From Epiperipatus broadwayi (lineage: Eukaryota; Onychophora; Udeonychophora; Euonychophora; Peripatidae), in the NCBI GenBank assembly GCA_028023455.1, contig JAQFVV010000022.1, positions 8,823,100 to 8,887,099 on the forward strand: a stretch of DNA of 64,000 nucleotides, read 5' to 3'. The position numbers were made by a program, and so were the translations under genes. Below, one piece after another: positions 1 to 11,589 of this stretch (its first letter is position 1; each line of letters starts with the position of its first letter). The notes under the pieces are model-generated. The model had not been told where the DNA came from. It saw only the letters and a program-made list of their open reading frames with translations, and searched no databases.

Positions 1-1257
1 TCATAATCTATTGTTTATTTTTGCCATCCCCTTGGAAAAATAATGGATTACAGGTTTACTATAGTGGGAAAAAATAGGAGTTTCAATAATAAAAATAGAA
101 AGATCAGCTTACTAGTTTTTAGTATGATATTTTAACTGTTTTCAAAGAGTGTTAGCTATTTGATTATAATTTTCATCATTATTTATAAGATGACTTTCTA
201 AAATGATGCTTACATTAATTGTAATCTTTCCAAATATCACTCCTTAGCTAAGAGCATCTTAAGTCAGAAAATATGCAATAAAAAATTCAACTATGAGTAT
301 AGTGACTGCTTACAAATCAACCACAATTTTTACCAATTTTTTTAAATTTTTCTAAAAATCATCTTTTATGAATTATATTAAAATTTTTATGGGTAACTAA
401 AAGAGTTATGCACAATATTCAAATCACTTGTAGTAAATCCTAAGAGAATGATAAATTTTTATAAATATACATTTTAGAACTTGGACTATGCTATTTCTGA
501 ATAAACGTTCTGAAATAATGTTTGCATTTCCTTATATGTTAGATATTAAAGAGAATGTATAATCAGTATCTTTAATTTTGATACACAAAATCAGTCATCA
601 TTATTGTGATTAATAGCTCAAAGACGTTACCAACTGTGGAAGTTTATATACGATTAAATATAGTATTATTAACAAGACATGATTTCATTCCATTCACTTC
701 GAATAGAATTAAGATTTTTTTATGTGCTGAGCATGCTTTAGTACCTTCAAAAATGTTGGTAATATGATATAATTCATATATGAAGATTCTAAAATTTTTG
801 TGTAAAAATATTTTAAAAAAATACTTTTGTGAATCATCTTTTGGCCATTGCTATTCTAATCATTGGATCAGTATTCTCAGCAGTTGAAAATACCTAATCA
901 TAACTTTTATTGTAAGATTTATAGACACATTGTTATTTAAACCTGTTACCTTATATGGTTTGCAAATACATTTCATGAATACAAAGTTTTTGTTGCAATT
1001 GATTAAATGAAATTAACATTTAATTTTTTTTCTTCTTATAACCTGTTGGTTTGTTTATAGTTCTATGCAAGTTTTTATTTAACAATAAAATATATCACAG
1101 TTCTATTTGTCAATTATATATTTACTTCCATTCAATGGCATATATCATTTGGAATATTTTTAAGCAAAATAAAATGATCAGTCTAATAACCAATTAGAAT
1201 AAAATTATATATTTACATCCCTAAAGTTTATATTATCATTGATTCATATTCTAAAAT
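1..1257. other. AT-rich intergenic DNA
   Basis: I see no open frame of note and no repeat with recognisable ends. It holds poly-A/T runs and short AT repeats only. Confidence 0.6.
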
Positions 1258-1342
1258 GCCTATATGGTTAAGAGTAGTGGTAAAGCAGCAGATTTTGGAG
1301 CTCAAGGTCCATGGATCACTGCTCTAGCTCTACTCCTGAACA
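1258..1342 (+). repeat. tRNA-like dispersed repeat (SINE-2 family), fragment
   Basis: The stretch reads GGTTAAGAGTAGTGG, then GGAGCTCAAGGTCCATGGATC. This resembles a decayed tRNA A box and B box about 35 bases apart. The reverse complement of the same core recurs near 14270, 14700, 14860, 15090 and 55630, so it is an interspersed repeat. Its downstream part is interrupted by the foldback element at 1355. Assignment to a tRNA-derived SINE is inference; the repeated nature is seen directly. Confidence 0.5.
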
Positions 1343-1354
1343 GTAAACCCTTCA

Positions 1355-1631
1355 TATAAATTCAATTTATCCAAACTGCTTTGAACACTTTTTAGCAAAA
1401 ACTTTTTATTGTACATATACACACATACACCTATGTTTCAACTGTCCTGCAATCTTCTTAGAGCCAGTTTACTTTAATCTTAAGTAAACTGGTTCTGAAG
1501 AAGACTGCAGGACAGTCGAAACACGGGTGTGTGAGTATATATGTATAATAAAAAGTTTTTGCTAAAAAATGTTCACAGCAGTTTGGATAAATTGGATTTA
1601 TATAAGATATTATAGCAAAATACAGGAAAGG
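1355..1631 (+). mobile_element. Long-hairpin element with 12-bp target-site duplication
   Basis: Two arms of about 115-120 bases (roughly 1356-1475 and 1483-1606) are inverted copies of each other. The apex lies near 1478, and a tail of about 25 bases follows the right arm. The 12-mer GTAAACCCTTCA occurs on both sides (1343-1354 and 1632-1643), so I take 1355-1631 as the inserted unit. The right arm carries a hammerhead-like core at 1495-1522 and the string AATAAAAAGTTTTTGC. The element at 53307-53623 has the same core and the same AATAAAAA-GTTTT segment, so the two are probably related. No protein is encoded. A variable-length duplication of this size suggests LINE-type insertion rather than a cut-and-paste MITE. 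Confidence 0.7.
1495..1522 (+). ncRNA. Hammerhead-like core (variant, extra A before stem II)
   Basis: CTGAAGA, one A, a GACTG/CAGTC stem with loop CAGGA, then GAAAC. This matches the hammerhead consensus CUGANGA - stem II - GAAA except for the extra A. I could not find a convincing stem I, and the best stem III (ACAC/GTGT) would leave a disfavoured G at the cleavage position. It is probably inactive or only hammerhead-related. Confidence 0.4.
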
Positions 1632-1643
1632 GTAAACCCTTCA

Positions 1644-2985
1644 GTTATTTTTTTTAATTTATTAAAAATTATTTTAATTAATGAAAAAATGTGCTACTAA
1701 ATTGTTAACTTCCTTTTAAAACTATTTTTATTCATATATTAATAACAAATAAATAAAAGGTATTAAAAATAAATAAATAAAAGATAATATTGACAAGGGA
1801 TCAGTATCTTTAGAAAATGACCAAAACAGTCATATTGGAACTTATGTCATCAATTTGGATTAATCTGGTGCCTTTAATCCTCTAATTATGAATTCTTAGA
1901 TTTTCATTTATTGACTAATATTAAATTGGTTAAAGTCTGATTACCTGAAAAAAAAAAAAAAAGACTATTTAATTGAGCATGGATTCAAATCTCAACATAT
2001 GGCACTGCAAACATCTCTGAGTCATATTGTCCTTGGAGTATATTGATATCTACTATATAATGCTTGTCGGACGTTTTTATAACACTTTGTAAGAAGTTTA
2101 TTACCAAATTAGTTTTCTTATTTGTTTATTTGTATCCTTAGCAATGAAAATACCATAAATATTTGTTTAAAAAGTATTTTTTCTACATATTGCATTGTAT
2201 ATATAAAAATGAAGACCCCCCTCCCCCGCACTCTCCAATTATTTTATTTCTGCATTATTTTAACGTATATATTTGAAACAATGTTTTCCCATTTTAATAA
2301 ATAAGAAATTGGTTTTATTAAGATTATATATACTGTATATTAAGTCTATGTACACGCAGCATTGTATATATATAAAGCAGAAAAAACATTTTTCCTTCTT
2401 TATTTTCTTTCTGCATCATTTTAATATATATATATTTTGCGTCAGTGTTTTCCCATTTTAATAAATGATAAATTGGTTTATTTATTTTTGAAGGAAAATA
2501 ATTTTTATTTTTAAAAAGGTTTCATATTTTATTTATATTGTTCATTAACTATTCTAAAATGATGTAATTAAGTTGGCTTTATTATTATAATTTTAATTTT
2601 TTGTAATTAATTTTATCATTAGTAGAACTGGTAGAAACATTACAGAAAAGAGACGGAAAACCTTTAACATTGAATATTTAAAACATTTAAATATATATAT
2701 AATTAAATTAAAATATCAATTAGTAAAATTAAATATAAAAACTTTATAATCAAAAGCAAATTGACATTTTAATATGAGGGAAAGTAAGGGATAAATATTT
2801 TTGATATGGTTTCAGTAAGTTTCCGGTAGGCGGCAGAATTGTATAATGACGTTTAAAAATTAAAAAAAAAAGTGAATCCGAATATTAATGCAACACTATT
2901 TTAAAAAGAGTAGCACATATATAATATTTTAAAAAGAGTATACTTTTTGTATCCAGTAAGGAGAAATGAAATTATTTTAATTTAT
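1644..2985. other. AT-rich intergenic DNA with a local repeat
   Basis: No gene is seen. Between about 2240 and 2480 a segment ending in TTTTCCCATTTTAATAAAT occurs twice, each time after a stretch rich in TATATA and CATTATTTTAA. This is a degenerate local duplication of about 180 bases. Confidence 0.5.
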
Positions 2986-3064
2986 AAATAGAAATTACAT
3001 ATCTAAAAATTAAATACAAATTCATAAATATTATTTTGTCAGGAAAAACAAATGCTATATAAAT

Positions 3065-5010
3065 TGTTCTTTTATTTATATCCAAAGTTCGCTGTAGACG
3101 AATTATATTTATTTTGGTAAAACTTGTATATAGAATTGATAAAAGACTTATAGGATTGCAATTTCTTACATCTTCTTTATCATCTTTTTTAAATATTAAT
3201 ACTGTATTCTTCCATTCATCTGGTACATGTTTATCATTTAAATATTTGATATATAACTTTGTTAAAAAAAAAAAATTGTATTTCTTCACCTACTTCTTTT
3301 AAAATATTGATTATAAGCTCTAGCTTTTCCCTTCTTCGTAAATTTAATTGCATGTCTCACTTCTTCATTTAAAATCCTGGACAATTCAGAAGATCTAGGT
3401 GTGGCTTTTCCTTGTTCTTTGTTGCTTTATAATTCTTAATAGAACTCTTCTACACATTTCCTAGATGTTATCTCTTTTTTTAGTAAATAGTTCCATCTTT
3501 TTATTATTACTGCAGAAATAAGTTTCCTACCAATACCAAGATGTTGTTTTATACTCTTGAGACTTTTATTCTCTTTTATAGTTTTCTTTGCTAGTTCACA
3601 ATTATACTTTTTTATATAATTTATCAACTCCTTTTCGCACCATTTTACAAAATTTGAGATATTATATATTTTTATATTATCTTTTTAATTCATAAATTGT
3701 TTTGTCTTAATAGAAATTTTACTGATCATTTGCTGCTTTTTGTACCAGCTATTTTTGTTGTAGTTTTTAAAAGAGTATCAGTTATATTTATATTAATTTA
3801 ATTCAAATCTGAATCATGTTAATATTTATCGAAAACGATTTTCAAGTTCTAACTTAAATTCATTGGAATGTTTCTGAAAATTAGGAATAACAACTGTGAA
3901 TATTGTTTGTCTTAATAATTTTTGTCTCTAGTTTTGAGTTAACATGTATCTACATCTCACTAATCAATGATCACTTCCTGTCTTGAATTTATTTAGAACA
4001 TTACAATCTTGAAATAATCCAATTCTGCTGTATCTTTATTTGGATGCTTTCATACCCATTTCTGCTTAACATTTTTGTCAACAAAAGATATCATAATATA
4101 AAGTTTTTCTTTTTCTGCAAATTCCACAAGTCTGTGATCTATCTCATTTCTATTACCATAACCAAATTTATCTACAGCACATTTATCTTTCAACTGCTTA
4201 CTAATTCTAACATTAAAGTTTCCCATGATCATTTTAAAATGTTGTCTTGTCTGATCAAAAGTCTTTTGTATCTCCATATAAAAATCCTCTACTTCATCAT
4301 CTCAATGAAAACTTGTTGGGGCATAAACATGAATTATCTGCATTTGATATCTGCTATTTTGTTGAATAATTAATCTTGCCAATCTATCTGATACACCAGG
4401 GGTTTCCAACCTTTTTGCACTTAAGAGCATATTCTATAATACCGGCCAGGTGGCGGCACCATTTATTTTTTCAATGTAAATTTATAGTTGAATATTGTTA
4501 ATAATACACATAATGTACAAAAAAATATTTATTTCAAAAATAAAATTTTAACATATAATTAACGTTTATATTTTTACGCTGTAAAAGTATAGTATGCCCT
4601 ACAATTTGATTACAATATAATACAATAATTTATAATAAATTTTAAAAATTAAATTTATTTGTATCAGATAAATAATTTTTTATCGTGTTTGGATAGCAGC
4701 GGGCACACATAAAATGGTCTGCGGGTGCCATGGTGCCCGCAGGCATAGGGTTGGGGACCCCTGTGATACATCATCAATCTCCACAATGTTTACCATTGTT
4801 TATTTATAATGAATCCTACTCTACTTGTACTTCCAATGTTTGTGAATTTATAGTAAGGTACATGTCCACTTTTGAAATCAATTGTCTCTTCACCTTTTCT
4901 TCTAACTTCACAAAGTCCAATAATGTCCCATTAAATATGAGACAGTTCTTCTTTCAATTCCTTTCTTCACTTGAAATGCATCTGTAATTGCAAGTACCTA
5001 AATAAAATAT
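3065..5010 (-). pseudogene. RTE-type non-LTR retrotransposon, endonuclease to early RT, broken
   Basis: Read on the minus strand from about 5010 down, conceptual pieces match the apurinic-type endonuclease of RTE elements: LCEVRRKGEETIDF, then SRVGFIINKQW, then (after an inserted element) RLARLIIQQ and IIHVYAPTS, then MGNFNVRI and FGYGNRNE. A linker follows (FKTGSDH). The N-terminal RT region comes next (HVPDEWKNTVLIFKKDDKED, then NPISLLS and FTKI..RLQ). Similarity stops near 3065 just before the catalytic RT motifs, so the copy is 3'-truncated. Stops and frameshifts are frequent. The copy is interrupted at 4397-4763 by a small hAT element. A GC-richer stretch to about 5130 may be its 5' untranslated part. 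The protein would nick target DNA and reverse-transcribe its own RNA; this copy cannot. Confidence 0.85.
4397..4763. mobile_element. Non-autonomous hAT element (MITE)
   Basis: The left end reads CAGGGGTTTCCAACC and the right end reads GGTTGGGGACCCCTG, an imperfect terminal inverted repeat of the hAT type. The flanking octamers TGATACAC (4389-4396) and TGATACAT (4764-4771) match at 7 of 8 positions, the duplication length expected for hAT. The interior of about 340 bases has no transposase. Joining the flanks restores continuity of the surrounding RTE endonuclease, which confirms it as an insertion. Confidence 0.85.
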
Positions 5011-5249
5011 CATCATTAAATGGCAGCCTGGGTTTCCAACCAGGAGATTCTTAGCAACCTTGGCTTTCAGCTGACAACCACTTTTTTGACTGGTGACTTT
5101 ACAGCCTCCTGGTAATAAGAGTCATGACTTATTTTTGCTGTCATGATTGTAAATATCTATTAAATATTTTTTTTCATTCACACCCATATACATTTTGCCT
5201 TCAAGAAAACTTAACTGATTTCAGTTAAGAGCTATCAGGCAAAGAAGAA

Positions 5250-5420
5250 GAAAAACCAGGATGTTTGTTGATTTTAAACTCATATAAGAATCCAATAAAC
5301 ACACCATGCTGGCTATTGCATGTTGGTGAACAGCCCATCCACATTCATATACTGTATAAATAATCACATAGTAATTACAGCTGCAAAGACAACAATATAT
5401 GGAATGGACATTAGGGATTT
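5250..5420 (+). pseudogene. Possible RT remnant (weak)
   Basis: A conceptual reading gives MFVDFKL, then KHTMLAI, then ITAAKTTIYG. This order is reminiscent of the first catalytic aspartate region of non-LTR reverse transcriptases (FVDFKKAFDS...). The match is short and crosses frames, so it may be chance. Confidence 0.25.
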
Positions 5421-5465
5421 GCCCTGCTCAGTTTTTTTAAGATCTATGAATCAAAGGGTTCTTTT

Positions 5466-5560
5466 TTCAGTTAACTCACCAAAAGAACAAACTGGATTTA
5501 AAAGTGATTTTAGTACAGTGGATCATATCTAATTATTAAGAGAAGTTGTATTTATATATG
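5466..5560 (+). pseudogene. RTE RT fragment (PREQAGF block)
   Basis: The frame reads SPKEQTGFKSDFSTVDHI, a stop, then LLREV. This is the same RT block found at the start of the RTE copy at 31400-31700 (PREQDGFKSGFSTVDHI). Only about 30 codons are present. It lies downstream of, and opposite in strand to, the RTE copy at 3065-5010, so it is a separate insertion or a rearranged piece. Confidence 0.65.
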
Positions 5561-5635
5561 TGACTATTTCTATCATCTAATAGAAGTATTTATTGCCTTT
5601 AAGTTAATTCCAATGCTAATATTAAGACCAACAAC

Positions 5636-5880
5636 ACCTGAAAAAGAGGTGAGAATAATACTTTTTGAAACATTGTGCATATACTAACTTGTGTGCTATT
5701 ACAAATAGTTGAAGTATTTGGATATTTAAATAAAGTAAAAAAATTTCTAAAGACAATCAATACTTATATTAGATGATGGGAATAGTCCAATATATAATTA
5801 CAACTAACATACCATCGTCACAAACCTTCAGAAAAACATTAGGAAAAATTATGTCTAAAGCTGTCCAAAATAGAAAATCA
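5636..5880 (+). mobile_element. Penelope-like element, non-coding 5' part
   Basis: This stretch aligns by eye with the reverse complement of 38780-39055. Shared blocks are GAAACATTGTGC / GAAACGTTGTGC, ATATACTAAC, TTTCTAAAGACA, GGAAATAGTCCAATAT and CAAACCTTCAGAAAAACA. Here it lies directly upstream of a Penelope-type reading frame, so I take it as the terminal-repeat-like leader of that element. At 5638-5671 CTGAAAA...TTTTTGAAAC is a decayed counterpart of the hammerhead-like core at 39018-39050. Confidence 0.65.
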
Positions 5881-5984
5881 ATTTGAAGGGATAGGTTTTG
5901 CAACTGAAACCTTCAATTCACTAACAGAGAACTGAGAAAATTAGTCAGAGAGCAAATGAAACTCTGTTAAGAGAAAGAATAAAT

Positions 5985-6459
5985 ACTCAAGTATCAAACC
6001 TTGCACTACATTAATAATATAGAATGTTTTATAAAAAATAAACATACTGATGAAGATTTCACAAGAGTTTCTCAAGCAATAAGAAAATCATATTCTGCAT
6101 TACATAAAAAAATAAAAGAATGTCAAAAGAAGAAAACCAAACCTTTAATAGATGCTGAAATTTCTGTTCTTAAAAGAGGATTAAACTTTGCCATAACACC
6201 AACTAATATCTCTTTATTAGACATGATGGCAACCACTGATGAAGTCACTCAAAAATTGCCTTTAGAAGCAACAGCAGAATTATGCTGGGAGAATAAAAAG
6301 AACACTTCAGAGGCAACAAAATTGAAGTCAAACATATCCTATGAAGAGAGGGAAGCAATTAAATCTCTCAAAATAGATAAATCTATAATTATTTTCCCTG
6401 CTAACAAAGGCAATGCCACATTTGTAATGAATACAACTGATTATAACAATAAAATATAA
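5985..6459 (+). pseudogene. Penelope-like element ORF, N-terminal region of RT protein
   Basis: An open frame of about 150 codons contains LNFAITPTNISLLDMMA, then YEEREAIKSLKIDKSI, then IIFPANKGNATFVMNTTDY. This series is characteristic of the region just before the reverse transcriptase fingers in Penelope-like proteins (typically LPADKG.A.VVM...Y). The frame stops at 6459, before the catalytic RT motifs, and I find neither those motifs nor a GIY-YIG endonuclease downstream. It is therefore a truncated, non-functional copy. I cannot assign the Penelope subfamily. Confidence 0.8.
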
Positions 6460-6479
6460 GAACTCTCGCAGAAGGTTGA

Positions 6480-7290
6480 TGCAGAAAAGTGAGGAGCTTT
6501 GGATCTGGGAGCACTGCACTAGAAACTAGTCTGGATTTTATGCACAAGACTTCTGGCATCCATTGCTTACTCTGGCTGCACTGAGTGACACTACTGTAGG
6601 GAGAGTTTTGCCTGTCATTAAGATGATTAGGGCAGAATTCATATTTGAACTTTTAGAATTTAAAAATGATATACCATAGCTGAAGCTCTATAAAATAATT
6701 TTTAGAAAGTACTTTAAATAATTTTTTTCTCAACTTTGTCCCTCAAATGTTGTTAAAACACAAACTATAAATAACAACATAATTTTCTGAAAGTACATCT
6801 GAAAAAATCACAGTGATATAATTCAGTCATTAGAACATACTTCACTGCACACTTACATTTTTCACAAGATCTGCTAGATTGGTTGAACATTTCAATTTGG
6901 TTCGTTTTTGATTACTGAAAAACAGTTAATTCTGGTGCTGTTTTTATTTTATTTATGTACAAACATTTTGATAGTACTGAGACACATATTTAGAACACCC
7001 TTGTCATTGTAGAATGATTGCTGATCCACTAATAAAACATTAACACACCCTAAGGTTTTATCAGTCTAAATAATGATCCTGTATTAAATTTTCATCATTC
7101 TAAAGTTGGCCTTTTAGCAAATGTTTCCATACATTTCGAAGATGGAAAATTTTTGTCATATCTAGTAATCTTTATTTTAGTTTCATTAAGTTATTTTGCT
7201 TACTCTGACTGCTTGGGTGCAATTTATATGCTTATTTATTTATTCTTCACTATTGGACCAGAATCAAACCTTTTTATCGATGGTAAATTT
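6480..7290. other. AT-rich intergenic DNA
   Basis: A slightly GC-richer segment at 6480-6620 directly follows the Penelope frame but has no readable protein. The rest shows nothing recognisable. Confidence 0.5.
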
Positions 7291-7402
7291 GTCAAGCGTT
7301 GTTAGCCGAGAGGTCAGCTCAGCCATCTGGCAAGCAAGTAGTTGGTTGCAGACAGTTGTGGGTTTGCCTCCTGACCAATGCTATGACATATGGAAAAAAA
7401 AA
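7291..7402 (+). mobile_element. tRNA-derived SINE (SINE-1 family)
   Basis: It begins GTCAAGCGTTGTTAGCCGAG. The A-box-like TTAGCCGAGAGGTCA and the B-box-like GGGTTTGCCTCC stand in tRNA order, followed by the tail GCTATGACATATGG and an A run. Other copies are at 19690, 24595 and 34539 (minus). No clear target-site duplication is visible for this one, so it is probably older. SINE RNA would be made by RNA polymerase III and copied by a partner LINE. Confidence 0.85.
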
Positions 7403-9580
7403 TTATTTATTTTAATTTAATTGCTAAAGATTGTATTTTTAATCCTTAAATCTGATCATAATTTAGTTCAGAATTTTGATGACATTGGAACCTAATTCTT
7501 TTTTTTATATTGATTATTTAGTGCCTTATTTTTATAAAAGATATTGGTTCATTGTGATCAATATGATAGTACCAACAGACTGACTGCATATAAAGATGCT
7601 CTAGAAAATTATAAGAGATGTTACCTCTTTAGCAAATTCTTTCAGGGTCAGTTGACTTATTTGGCTCACTTTAAGATAAGGGTTTGAATTGTGATCCAGA
7701 TGTATTGACATTGTTAGATTATTTTTGAAAATTATGTATTCAGTTCGTTTATCAATCGGTGACTTAGAGTGCTTGGATTGTTGCAGAGTCAATGAAAATT
7801 ATCTTTTAAAACTTTGTCTAAAAAGTCTTTAAGATTAAAACAAAAAAACGCACGATTTCAGTTTATTCAAAGCTTTTTAATAGTGGGCTATTATTTATTC
7901 TAGACCTGAGTAATCAACATACATGCTAGGTGCAATGATCATTAAATCCCCATTCAGTCCTATTCTATCCATATTCCCAAACTAGCTTATAGTCTTTATA
8001 AGTGAGTGGTTTAAACCTAGCCTAGCACTATGTTTTGGATCTACTATATATTTCATTAAACTGACATCTTTTATTATATTATCAACTTCCAGCATAATAT
8101 TAAATAAATGACATTGTTTTGAATCCAAATCAACTTGCTTGCGTAGTTGTATAAATTTTGGTGTTCTCAGTTTTTTACTAGCATTAAGTACCTTTATTTT
8201 TTGTCCAAAGATTAGCATAAATGAAAAACAAAAAAACACTAGATTTCAACTTACTTATGCATTCCAAGAATGAACTATTTTTCCTACCCCAGCTATTCTT
8301 TGGATAAGAAATTAAGGTCAAAACCAGAAATCAGTATGGAGATTGGGAGTTTACAGGGCTATACTATCTAGTGTTCATTGGTTATTTACACTTGCAATAG
8401 AAACTTCTAGAGTAGAATGAAAATAAATGCTCTTGGAAACATATGAGCAAACATATAACAAGTCATGTGATGTTCTTGTTAGCAGCAGCAAAAGGACAAA
8501 AAAAGATCATATAGCTTTCTCGTGCAACTTACAGTTTAAATATCACTGTATTCTCTCTGAAGATTATATTTCATATCTACTATAAGGTTGCAAAATATTG
8601 GAATTTAGAAGTAATGATATTTCTACAGTGATAGTATTAACTTTTAGCATTGATCTTTTCAATGAAAAAAATCCAAAAGCTTAAATGAGTGAGACTTTCT
8701 ATATAGTTTTACTATCTAGTGTTCATCGAGAAGCATTGAACTTATTCTTATAAACCCAGCCGCCATTTTTTCTATAATATCAGGCTAATAGATTGTAATT
8801 CAAAATTACCCCAAGATTAGTAAATTGTATATTTAAATAATTTCAGCTTTATATTAAGTATAAGCATCTTTTATTTTTTTGGCTTTAATAACCATCATCA
8901 TCATAAATAATCATTGAAAAAACTTCATATGACTTTTTGATTACATTTACCATATGCTTTTAGAAACAATAATTCATTCTATTTGTTCTTTTTCAAAATC
9001 TCCATTGTAAGTTGATAAACAACAAATTTCAAATAATAGTGCTAAATAATAATGCTATATCCCCAATTTTAGACTAGTGTTTGGCTATAGTGTTTTGTCA
9101 GTAAGGTGGAAGTTAAAAGTCCAAAGCTCCTTTTTAATAAAGGTCAATATGGAAAATTAATGTGATTGGTGTGGAAATGTAACTAACATCTAACATCTAT
9201 TGATTACTCACACTTGCATAGATGGCTATTATGGTAGAATGAAATCCCACTGAAAAGCATTCAACTATACATTATTAATCTATCAGTCTTAGTTTCATAC
9301 TCTGTAATGTTGCTAGTATAAGGATCACAATGGTAATCCAATTATCTTTTCATTATAAATATTTTGTGTTTTAAAGCAATGATATGTGACTGGAAATTTA
9401 AAACAATTAGTAAAATGTCAGATTTAAATAATAGTTATTAATTGTAATATCTATAGGTTATTCATTTGCAGTGATTTCAGTATATGTAAGACTTTTAGTA
9501 TAAAAAAACTTACATTTTTTCATCTTTTTTGTGTGCCATAAAGACATATAAGTTTATTTAATAAATAGTTTAACTCATCT
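7403..9580. other. Old dispersed repeats in AT-rich DNA
   Basis: No gene is seen. Segments recur within the stretch: CTATCTAGTGTTCAT at about 8365 and 8708, and TTACACTTGCA / CTCACACTTGCAT followed by GTAGAATGAAA at about 8385-8425 and 9210-9245. A segment at 7940-8030 (ATTAAATCCCCATTCAGTC...) resembles 57704-57800. These look like decayed copies of one or two interspersed repeats with no definable ends. Confidence 0.45.
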
Positions 9581-9679
9581 TCAATTAAATGAAAATAAAT
9601 AGGAAATGATGTCAGCCCCAATTATCATAATATATTTTTTTCTGCACTGCCGTACTACATGGACAAATTGACAAATAGT

Positions 9680-9738
9680 TCTGCAGTATACATGCAGATG
9701 ATGAAGGAAATTGCTCCTGAAATATATGTATACTGCAG
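9680..9738 (+). repeat. Short inverted repeat enclosing a hammerhead-like core
   Basis: TCTGCAGTATACAT and its exact reverse complement ATGTATACTGCAGA bracket a loop. The loop reads ATGATGA, then AGGA, AATTGC, TCCT, then GAAAT. Apart from the first base (A instead of C) it fits the hammerhead order CUGANGA - stem II - GAAA, with the inverted repeat placed where stem I would be. Stem III is unclear. Confidence 0.45.
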
Positions 9739-9844
9739 AGTGATTGGCCAATTTTTTTTCTAGCATTGTAATTTTAATTGATAAGTGTGGTATGAGAAAA
9801 TATTTAAAATCTCTATCCAGAATCTTCCCATCTCCAGACCAACC

Positions 9845-9870
9845 GGTTTCGAGCTTATGGCTCACATCAG
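9845..9870 (-). ncRNA. Hammerhead-like core, degenerate
   Basis: On the minus strand: CTGATGT, a GAGC/GCTC stem with loop CATAA, then GAAACCGGTT. The ninth core base is T instead of A, and stem I is not convincing. The ACC/GGT palindrome after GAA could act as a minimal stem III. It is probably a decayed ribozyme copy. Confidence 0.35.
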
Positions 9871-9989
9871 TGAAGTACAAGCTTATAAAAGTAATGTTAC
9901 ATTATACATGACTTGTTTTTTTTATTATTGTAATCTTAGTAAAAAATATATTATGCACAAGGATTGGAGATAACATCTCTTCAGATTTA

Positions 9990-11160
9990 TTTATAAGCTC
10001 ATTTTGGAATATGATTTTTTTTTCTGGTAATATTTAAATTTTTCCTTTTTTCTACAACCAATAAAAATTTTAAAATTTTCAATTTATATTTTCTAAAGCA
10101 TGGAGTAATTGGACCAACTAGATAAAATAAAATAGAAACATGTCATTCATATCAGACATTGTTATTTTTTAAATCATTTTCTTAAAAATTTATTTTAAAA
10201 ATCTGTGCATATTAACTAATTTACTATACTCTGTTGATTATTATTTTTTATTACTATCTTTAAATTAAAAAATATGGAAATAAATTATAACTCCTACTAA
10301 ATAATCAAATCTGGTGGTTGTAAAAATGCAACAATTCTTTTTTGTTAAGACTAAAAGTGTTCCCAAACTTTCAGTTTCAGATTAATTTATAAAATGCCCT
10401 GTTTAATTTAGTATCATGGTAGAGTGACAATCTCAAGATCTAAAATTTTTGGATTGAAGCCCAATTCTGCTGCTTAAATGCCACAAATTATGGAAAATAA
10501 ACCCATTTATTACTTATTTATGTTTAAAATAAATGAATTGTACATTATTAAAAAATAATATATATATATTTCTAAATTTGTGATTACTTCTACATTACTA
10601 AACAAAGTTAGGTTAAATCCTCAAGGACTCTACAATAATGACATCTACAATGCAAATTGTTAACTTTCAATTATTTACTTAAAGCATGTTGTAGAAAGTT
10701 AGATGTTCTTTTGTACAGAGCGTTTTCTATTTACATAAACAGTGATAATTCACATTTTTTACATAATTCAATTTATGTGAAAGTCAAAATTTTATAAATT
10801 TTTATTGTTGTGACATATTAAAATGTCCTTTTGAATGATTTTATTTGCATAGCGTCACCATATTATTATTTTTTCATAAAACATATATAATTTGAAACAT
10901 CATATTTTATACTTTAAAAACAAATTTTATTAGGTCTAATAAAAGTTACATTTTGTATAAAGCAACATAATTAAAAGAATGAAAAAAAAAAACGCACACA
11001 TTTGAAATGATTGAGACAATTGTTAAACAATTGAAATTTGAAAGACTCAAGTTATATAATATTGTCCAATGGTGACAATTGATGTGATTATCCATGTATA
11101 TTTGAGTGGTTGGGAAGTTTGTATAGCTTCCAAGTCTCTTCAAAAATAAATTTTGATGAC
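9990..11160. other. AT-rich intergenic DNA with a tRNA-like repeat trace
   Basis: No gene is seen. At about 10415-10500 the string TGGTAGAGTGACAATC followed by GGATTGAAGCCC looks like a decayed tRNA-like repeat. The rest is featureless AT-rich DNA. Confidence 0.45.
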
Positions 11161-11165
11161 AATAG

Positions 11166-11585
11166 TTAATCTCTATTTTTAAACTTTTCCATTGTTTTCG
11201 TAAAACAGGCATTTTGATTTGGGTGAGGCTGTGTGTATGTCATTTTACACCTCACAAACCAGATTGAATATGTTATAAAAATTGATAATCTGATGATTGG
11301 GAATTGTTTAGATTTGATGCTTTTTTGTAGTGAGATTATAGTGTAGTAGTCTGTTTTGATGTTATTATATATTATTTGTCTCACTGTTCCCAGCACATTA
11401 CATGTAGTAATGATGTGGTTGTAGGACTCCTCTTCTCTATGGCATCTGGGGCACATTGGATCTACTTTTGTGATATGCCATCTATGACAAAAGAAGAATA
11501 GAGTTGGTATAACTTCAAGATTTAATTTGATTATGAAATCAAGATACTTGGGCTCCAGAGCCCAGTATTTAAATAATGAGGTTAT
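11166..11585 (-). pseudogene. LINE-A C-terminal fragment (zinc-knuckle region)
   Basis: Minus-strand pieces read WALEPKYLDFIIKLNLE, then CPRCHREEESYNHIITTC, then FPIIRLSIFITYSIWFVRCK. They line up piece by piece with the C terminus of the LINE at 42297-44871 (SLEPKFLDFIIKINLD, CGLCAHEDETTDHIIHRC, FSIIRLSIFVLYSIWIVRCK). The shared cysteine-histidine spacing is C-x2-C-x8-H-x4-C, a putative nucleic-acid-binding knuckle. Only the last quarter of the protein is present, as expected of 5'-truncated LINE copies. A 96-codon frame is still open. Confidence 0.85.
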
Positions 11586-11589
11586 CCTA

